The notes below the pieces were generated by a model that was given only the letters and a program-made list of their open reading frames with translations, did not search any database and had not been told where the DNA came from. This document shows, piece by piece, positions 32,748 through 36,213 of a DNA stretch of 36,213 nucleotides. This stretch comes from a virus, in IMG/VR virus record IMGVR_UViG_3300021962_006383, positions 1 to 36,213 of that record; one strand, given 5' to 3'. The translations under genes and the position numbers were made by a program. Position 1 is the first letter of the stretch. Each line of letters begins with the position of its first letter.

Positions 32748-32996
32748 TTATTTAACTGTTGATGAATTTGGATTAGGATTTGCTGGTTGCGGTCTTGGTT
32801 CATTATCTAATGAGTTTGGATCCATTAGAGTAACTGTAGTATTAGTAAATTCGTGAACTTTTTGTAGTCCTCTTGCACCTGCTGAGCGAGGTGATTTAGC
32901 TTGTATGCCAGCATCTACAGTACCAGTTTGTTTTAACTGCTGTTTATCATTAACATATTGTTTATATGAAAACATTGGTGTGTTTAAATCTGTCAT
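32748..32996 (-). CDS. Unknown 82-aa protein, late promoter
   Basis: The first 25 residues (MTDLNTPMFSYKQYVNDKQQ...) precede a low-complexity C-terminus rich in Pro, Asn and Ser (RPQPANPNPNSS). Likely partly disordered. A T4-late-type box, AATAAATA, ends exactly 5 bases before the ATG, so it is a late gene, probably a virion or assembly protein. Not recognised. Confidence 0.65.
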   Translation of the reverse strand: MTDLNTPMFSYKQYVNDKQQLKQTGTVDAGIQAKSPRSAGARGLQKVHEFTNTTVTLMDPNSLDNEPRPQPANPNPNSSTVK

Positions 32997-33001
32997 ACTA
33001 A

Positions 33002-33009
33002 TATTTATT
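33002..33009 (-). promoter_or_regulatory. Late promoter box AATAAATA
   Basis: Matches the T4 late element TATAAATA at 7 of 8 bases and the form NATAAATA I recall for marine T4-like phages. Five bases separate it from the ATG at 32996, so the mRNA would start at the ATG. Confidence 0.5.
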
Positions 33010-33619
33010 TAGATAGAAACTCTTTTACCTGTTGTTCTATCTGTTTTAACGCTTCTGGCAACTCTGACTGCTTCTCTAAGGAGTTGTCTATCTCAAAGAA
33101 ACGATCGCCAAACAGCTCTTGGAATCGGGGTACATTGGCTTTAACAGCACCAAAATTCAGCATTAATACTTTCTCAGGTATACTTCGTTCACGAGCTCTA
33201 TTACGTTTAACCGAAGTTTCAATGTCAGCATCCACATATATCATAGCGGTCTCATAGCCCTGTGCTTCTAATTCTTCTTTGGTGTCTACAACTCTAGCCA
33301 ATGATCTTCCTGTGGTGTCTATCAGCATACCCAGACGCTCCTGTTGGTACATCTGTTGCTGTTTGCCCACGATCTGTTTGCTTCGCTGTCTTTCAATCTC
33401 TCGTGGAGTTTCTTCTTCGGGAGGCATTTTAAGACTTAGATTTTTGTTGCGTAGTAGATACTTGAAAGCGGCATCTGGATTGACTTGTTTCAGTCCGTAG
33501 AATATAGAGGCCAGTCTTCGTGCTATGAACGTCTTGCCAGCACCCGGAACGCCAGCGAAGAATATCGCCTTGTTCTGATATGGATCAAAACGACCCTCTA
33601 TGATCTCAGTTATCCTCAT
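33005..33619 (-). CDS. P-loop kinase / zeta-toxin-like ATPase with capsid-targeting-like N-terminus
   Basis: 204 aa. It starts MRITEIIEG, a tag shared with four neighbours, then a Walker A loop GVPGAGKT (residues 23-30), LIDTTGR and VDADIETSVKRNRARE, the layout of AAA_33/zeta-toxin or small-molecule kinases. The start is set by a 4-base ATGA overlap with the previous gene; an ATG at 33652 would add 11 residues. If the tag is a head-targeting sequence cut after Glu8, a kinase would ride in the capsid and be injected. Target unknown. Confidence 0.72.
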   Translation of the reverse strand: MRITEIIEGRFDPYQNKAIFFAGVPGAGKTFIARRLASIFYGLKQVNPDAAFKYLLRNKNLSLKMPPEEETPREIERQRSKQIVGKQQQMYQQERLGMLIDTTGRSLARVVDTKEELEAQGYETAMIYVDADIETSVKRNRARERSIPEKVLMLNFGAVKANVPRFQELFGDRFFEIDNSLEKQSELPEALKQIEQQVKEFLSK

Positions 33620-34110
33620 AATCGTGATTGCGGATTCTTTTTCAAATCCCAAACTTGTAATTGTGTGTCTTTTCTTAACAGTGCCGCGATGAACCTGCCC
33701 ACGCCCATCACTATCTCGCCGTCCACCATGATGGAAGGTTTGGCCGTTGCGGCAGACATTTTCATATATTTCATATATCTATCTGGATTTTTGTCCAACT
33801 GTCTAGCGGCATCATATTTCACATCTATATTCCAATTTTGATTTATACGATCAACCACTTCTTTGGGAGATCTGCTGATAGAATCTCGATTCATCTCTTT
33901 TTGTAATAATGCTTGGACGGATACTGTTCGAGGCATAGCAGATTGTAGATCCAACCCATTGACAAAAGACAATCCATCTTCGCTGGGTTGTTTTAATACC
34001 CATTCATCGGCCATTTCATCCTGTAATGCCTGTGGCCATTTTTTGTTATTCATCACAGCGATGATATCGTCTCGTGATACTGGTGCTTCTGTGATCTCCG
34101 TGATACGCAT
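33616..34110 (-). CDS. Unknown 164-aa protein with capsid-targeting-like N-terminus
   Basis: Begins MRITEITEAP, so a prohead-type protease could cut after Glu8. The body has helices and a C-terminal segment, PSIMVDGEIVMGVGRFIAAL, faintly like the ParB/sulfiredoxin nucleotide-binding fold (a glycine-rich GVGRFIAAL). It overlaps the kinase gene by 4 bases. A late box lies 5 bases before its ATG. Not recognised otherwise. Confidence 0.68.
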   Translation of the reverse strand: MRITEITEAPVSRDDIIAVMNNKKWPQALQDEMADEWVLKQPSEDGLSFVNGLDLQSAMPRTVSVQALLQKEMNRDSISRSPKEVVDRINQNWNIDVKYDAARQLDKNPDRYMKYMKMSAATAKPSIMVDGEIVMGVGRFIAALLRKDTQLQVWDLKKNPQSRL

Positions 34111-34115
34111 ATCAA

Positions 34116-34123
34116 TATTTATT
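34116..34123 (-). promoter_or_regulatory. Late promoter box AATAAATA
   Basis: The same octamer as at 33002-33009, again exactly 5 bases before an ATG (34110). It lies over the stop codon of the preceding gene. Confidence 0.5.
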
Positions 34124-34301
34124 TTATGCCTAGTATGTGAGCAAGTTGTTTGCCACTGCTTTCCTCAGGTGTAGATACGTGATCCCTCTTCAGTCCGTAG
34201 CCTGTGCCAGCTTTGCTCTTATGGTGTAGTTTTGGATCGAATGTTGATTGCTCTTTTCGATGATTATTCTTGTGTTTATTTCTTTTTCTTGGTTGCGACA
34301 T
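34119..34301 (-). CDS. Small very basic 60-aa protein
   Basis: MSQPRKRNKHKNNHRKEQST is followed by KLHHKSKAGTGYGLKRDH and ends QLAHILGIK. His, Lys and Arg dominate, so it should bind DNA or RNA. A longer reading frame starts at 34466, but its first half is only a shadow of the overlapping gene; the ATG at 34301 has GGAAAGG 7 bases before it. It overlaps that gene by 26 bases. Confidence 0.6.
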   Translation of the reverse strand: MSQPRKRNKHKNNHRKEQSTFDPKLHHKSKAGTGYGLKRDHVSTPEESSGKQLAHILGIK

Positions 34302-34539
34302 TGATTGCCTTTCCTTTTCTGTCAGGATTTGGATCTTGTCGTCGCTTTCTACCCGCCGCACTTGCCCGGCCTTTTTTGCCCAGTGCGTGTGCTTTGGCTT
34401 GTGGTAAACATTTAGGTTTGCCCTCGGAATCACTTCCTCTGGCACACGGTCCTTTGATCTTTCCATCTGGACCGAATCTTACCCATTTCTGTTTAAACCA
34501 TTTTCTGAGGTCTTCGTTTAAAAATTCGTGTGCTCTCAT
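34276..34539 (-). CDS. Basic 87-aa virion-type protein with capsid-targeting-like N-terminus
   Basis: Starts MRAHEFLNEDLRKW. The body, KWVRFGPDGKIKGPCARGSD then KCLPQAKAHALGKKGRASAA, is rich in Lys, Arg, Gly and Ala with two Cys, a pattern I associate with small repeated modules of marine T4-like phages that probably bind DNA. It starts in TAATG with the gene before it. FLNE could be the protease cut site (LxE type). Confidence 0.7.
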   Translation of the reverse strand: MRAHEFLNEDLRKWFKQKWVRFGPDGKIKGPCARGSDSEGKPKCLPQAKAHALGKKGRASAAGRKRRQDPNPDRKGKAINVATKKKK

Positions 34540-34691
34540 TACTTGCTTTTATTACCCCAGTTAGCGGCTCCAACCTTTCTACACTTTGCCAATGCACCTG
34601 ATGCATAAGCAGAAGGCCAGACCTTGTATCGCGACTTCACTTTTCTGTAGCAGGCGTCTTTCTTGCCTTCTACAACTTCGTGTATCCTCAT
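34539..34691 (-). CDS. Basic 50-aa DUF5872-like protein with capsid-targeting-like N-terminus
   Basis: MRIHEVVEGKKDACYRKVKS is followed by RYKVWPSAYASGALAKCRKV and ends NWGNKSK. The YKVWPSAYASGA..KCRKV block is a widely repeated phage module that I recall as DUF5872. Two Cys and many Lys suggest DNA or metal binding. VVE followed by Gly fits a prohead-protease site. It lies between the 333-aa gene and the next basic gene with only one base either way. Confidence 0.72.
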   Translation of the reverse strand: MRIHEVVEGKKDACYRKVKSRYKVWPSAYASGALAKCRKVGAANWGNKSK

Positions 34692-34692
34692 C

Positions 34693-35694
34693 CTATTTTC
34701 CTTGTTGATTGTTTTCAGACAGCTCGTCGGTGTAGTTAACTTCTTTGACTGCCTTTTCCACAGTGTCTTTGTCAGACATTGTATGAATCTCTACGTTCTC
34801 GCCATCCTGTTTTACTTCTGCTTGGACGCCAGCATCTTTTAATTTCTTTTCTACTGTGGAAGCATCACCTTTCACGCTGTGTTTTCTTGGCTCTGATTGA
34901 CCTTCGTGTCCCGATGCTTCGTTGGTATCTTCGTTAGCTCTCATCAATGCATTCTTTACACTAGGGTGATCCGCTAGGCCTGGAGCAATCTTGTTGATCA
35001 CTTCCACAGCACCATCATAGTTGCCACCTTTGTACTTGGGATCATTTAACACACCAAATGCCATTTTGATCTGTTTGTCAGTGAAGCCCGAATCATCTTT
35101 GTCGTCTTCTTCGAGTTCATTAACTAGTTCACCGATGGTTACTCTGCCATCTTCACCAACTTTGATATTCTCGTCAGCGATCATTTTATACATATCAACC
35201 ATTTGGCTTAATGTGGCATTTTTTAAGAAGTATTCTAGCAACTCTCTCAATTTGCCTTTGAAGTTGTCTTCATCGTATGTGTTCTCTTCTAATTCTTGAG
35301 ATTTTAATTCTTCAATTTTTGCTTGTAGTTCAGCAATCTTGTCTAATCTTTTAGATTCTTTTTTCACTTCTTGTTCAATCTCTTCTGCCACAGTTCGTTC
35401 TTTGGTGTCTGCTTCTCTGATTGCCTTAGTGATGATTGACTCTTCTGTTTTTTCTTGTGTGATTGATTCGATCAGTGCTTCTGCTTTTTTGGAAACTTTT
35501 GTAGTTTCAGTGTATTCTTTGATACCTGCCAGTTTGGCAATGTCTGCTAGAGTAACATCTTTGTCATCTAGTATTCTTGGCTCTTGTCTAGCCGCTTCCA
35601 TTAATTGAGCTCGCTCTTTTTCAGGGGTTATATTGCTTAATTCGTTAAGTCTTTTTACAATATCCAGCCAGTTGTCAGTGTGTTTTGTTGTCAT
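34693..35694 (-). CDS. Acidic coiled-coil protein, possible prohead core or internal protein
   Basis: 333 aa, strongly acidic, with a long charged helical region (about 60-145), a middle domain (LLEYFLKNATLSQMVDMYKM, then MAFGVLNDPKYKGGNYDGAV), and a disordered Glu/Ser/Asn-rich part. Several I/L-x-E sites followed by Ala (for example LMEAA and IREAD) would suit a prohead-protease substrate. Coiled-coil and acidic content are features of scaffolding-core proteins, but it is not recognised. A weak late-like box, CTAAATA, lies 7 bases before its ATG. Confidence 0.7.
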   Translation of the reverse strand: MTTKHTDNWLDIVKRLNELSNITPEKERAQLMEAARQEPRILDDKDVTLADIAKLAGIKEYTETTKVSKKAEALIESITQEKTEESIITKAIREADTKERTVAEEIEQEVKKESKRLDKIAELQAKIEELKSQELEENTYDEDNFKGKLRELLEYFLKNATLSQMVDMYKMIADENIKVGEDGRVTIGELVNELEEDDKDDSGFTDKQIKMAFGVLNDPKYKGGNYDGAVEVINKIAPGLADHPSVKNALMRANEDTNEASGHEGQSEPRKHSVKGDASTVEKKLKDAGVQAEVKQDGENVEIHTMSDKDTVEKAVKEVNYTDELSENNQQGK

Positions 35695-35734
35695 ACTGAA
35701 TTATTTAGCTTATATAAACATCTTTGTTATAATG

Positions 35735-35887
35735 TTATTTTACTGATTTTGATTTGGTCTTACGACCTTTTTGGCGTGCTTTACGTCCAGCACAGTGCGC
35801 CTTCTGTGAGAACCCTCGAGGATTGGAACAATCAACAGAACGTTTGTATTTGCGAGTCCAGGCTTCCTGTATCTCGTGAAATCTCAT
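35735..35887 (-). CDS. Basic 50-aa protein with capsid-targeting-like N-terminus
   Basis: MRFHEIQEAWTRKYKRSVDC, then SNPRGFSQKAHCAGRKARQK and ending KTKSKSVK. The DCSNPRGFSQKAHCAGRKAR block is a compact module familiar from T4-like cyanophages, with two Cys. IQE followed by Ala fits the (I/L)-x-E prohead-protease rule. Its ATG overlaps the stop of the upstream gene (TAATG). Confidence 0.75.
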   Translation of the reverse strand: MRFHEIQEAWTRKYKRSVDCSNPRGFSQKAHCAGRKARQKGRKTKSKSVK

Positions 35888-36213
35888 TATATTCCTGTGG
35901 TTCTTAACTTGTCTAATCTTGCTGACAGCTTGTCTTTCAGCTCTTGATCATAGGATGTCCTAGGATCTTTGGATATGGTTGATAGAGCCTGCATCTTGGA
36001 TTGATATGCTTCTCTGTCCTGTTTTTGTTTCACAAGATCCACAGGACCTCTCAGTTTGTTGAGTATTTTTCTTTTGAAGGGAGTATTAACATTGTACTCT
36101 TGTATGTGTCTAGAATAAGGAGCCATTGCGGCCACTTGCTTGCCAAATCTCAGTTCCTGATTCCTTGCCAGTTCCTTGGCTGGTTTGTTATGGAAGTGTG
36201 CTCTCTTTTGGAA
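35887..36213 (-). CDS. Unknown basic protein (N-terminus cut by the window edge)
   Basis: The frame is open to the right edge, so the protein is at least 108 aa; starts at 36135 (GTG) or 36126 (ATG) are possible but not needed. The visible part is basic, ending NTPFKRKILNKLRGPVDL..., then helical and Gln/Lys-rich. Function unknown, but it is coupled to the tagged 50-aa gene, so it is probably part of the same virion cluster. Confidence 0.6.
   Translation of the reverse strand, partial: FQKRAHFHNKPAKELARNQELRFGKQVAAMAPYSRHIQEYNVNTPFKRKILNKLRGPVDLVKQKQDREAYQSKMQALSTISKDPRTSYDQELKDKLSARLDKLRTTGI

Noticed and set aside
34302-34466. A longer start for the 60-aa basic gene, giving 115 aa
   Set aside because: This part reads through the well-supported 87-aa tagged gene in another frame; GGAAAGG before the ATG at 34301 supports the short form.
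1-36213. tRNA genes, CRISPR arrays, insertion sequences, integrase or att sites
   Set aside because: No cloverleaf-compatible gap, spaced repeats, transposase or integrase motifs were seen; coding density leaves almost no room.

Overview
This window is a gene-dense stretch of a double-stranded DNA tailed phage genome, most like the marine T4-type myoviruses that infect cyanobacteria and SAR11-type Alphaproteobacteria. The anchors are a family B DNA polymerase of T4 gp43 type (28693-31353), a gp45-type sliding clamp (27102-27839), a T4 RNase H/FEN-like 5' nuclease (9695-10681) and many small proteins of the kind found in marine T4-like phages. Host and exact lineage cannot be read from the window; a marine bacterium is likely. 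There is no integrase, tRNA, CRISPR array or insertion sequence, and no gene-free stretch over about 100 bases.

Layout. Positions 1-2441 (+ strand) hold the end of one gene, a DegT/StrS aminotransferase and a duplicated glycosyltransferase-like protein. They converge with a minus-strand block that fills the rest of the window. On that strand, 2438-6257 carries small unknown genes and a MoxR ATPase/VWA-metallopeptidase pair; 6348-10681 carries a B12-type radical SAM enzyme, four small conserved genes and the 5' nuclease; 10697-13715 carries an SGNH-like protein, two sulfotransferase-like proteins and a methyltransferase; 13712-16408 encodes a tripartite tricarboxylate transporter (TctC, TctA and a small membrane protein). 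From 16485 to 25493 lie QueE, a cupin, a phosphoribosyltransferase, GMP reductase, FolE, GalE, a glycosyltransferase, a twitch/SPASM radical SAM protein and a QueD-like T-fold protein. From 25459 to 31888 lie DpdA (DNA 7-deazaguanine transglycosylase), clamp, methyltransferase, polymerase and a DsbA-like protein. From 31946 to the right edge lie a PhyH dioxygenase and a putative late virion block of small basic proteins.

How the genes fit together. FolE, a QueD-like protein, QueE and DpdA suggest that the phage makes a 7-deazaguanine base and swaps it into its DNA; GMP reductase and the phosphoribosyltransferase may tune the purine supply. No QueC is present here, so the base could be CDG (7-carboxy-7-deazaguanine) rather than preQ0. 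DpdA ends in a peptide almost identical to the predicted clamp-binding tail of the polymerase and lies directly behind the clamp gene, which suggests modification coupled to replication.

Three patterns stand out. (1) Five nearby right-end genes begin with the same short peptide, MR-x-[TH]-E-[IFV]..E, which looks like a T4 capsid-targeting sequence with a prohead-protease cut site. (2) Five sigma70-like promoters have the -10 box only 6-7 bases before the start codon and no Shine-Dalgarno, predicting leaderless mRNAs, while three others have leaders with AGGAG. (3) Two T4-late-type boxes (AATAAATA) sit exactly 5 bases before start codons in the virion block.
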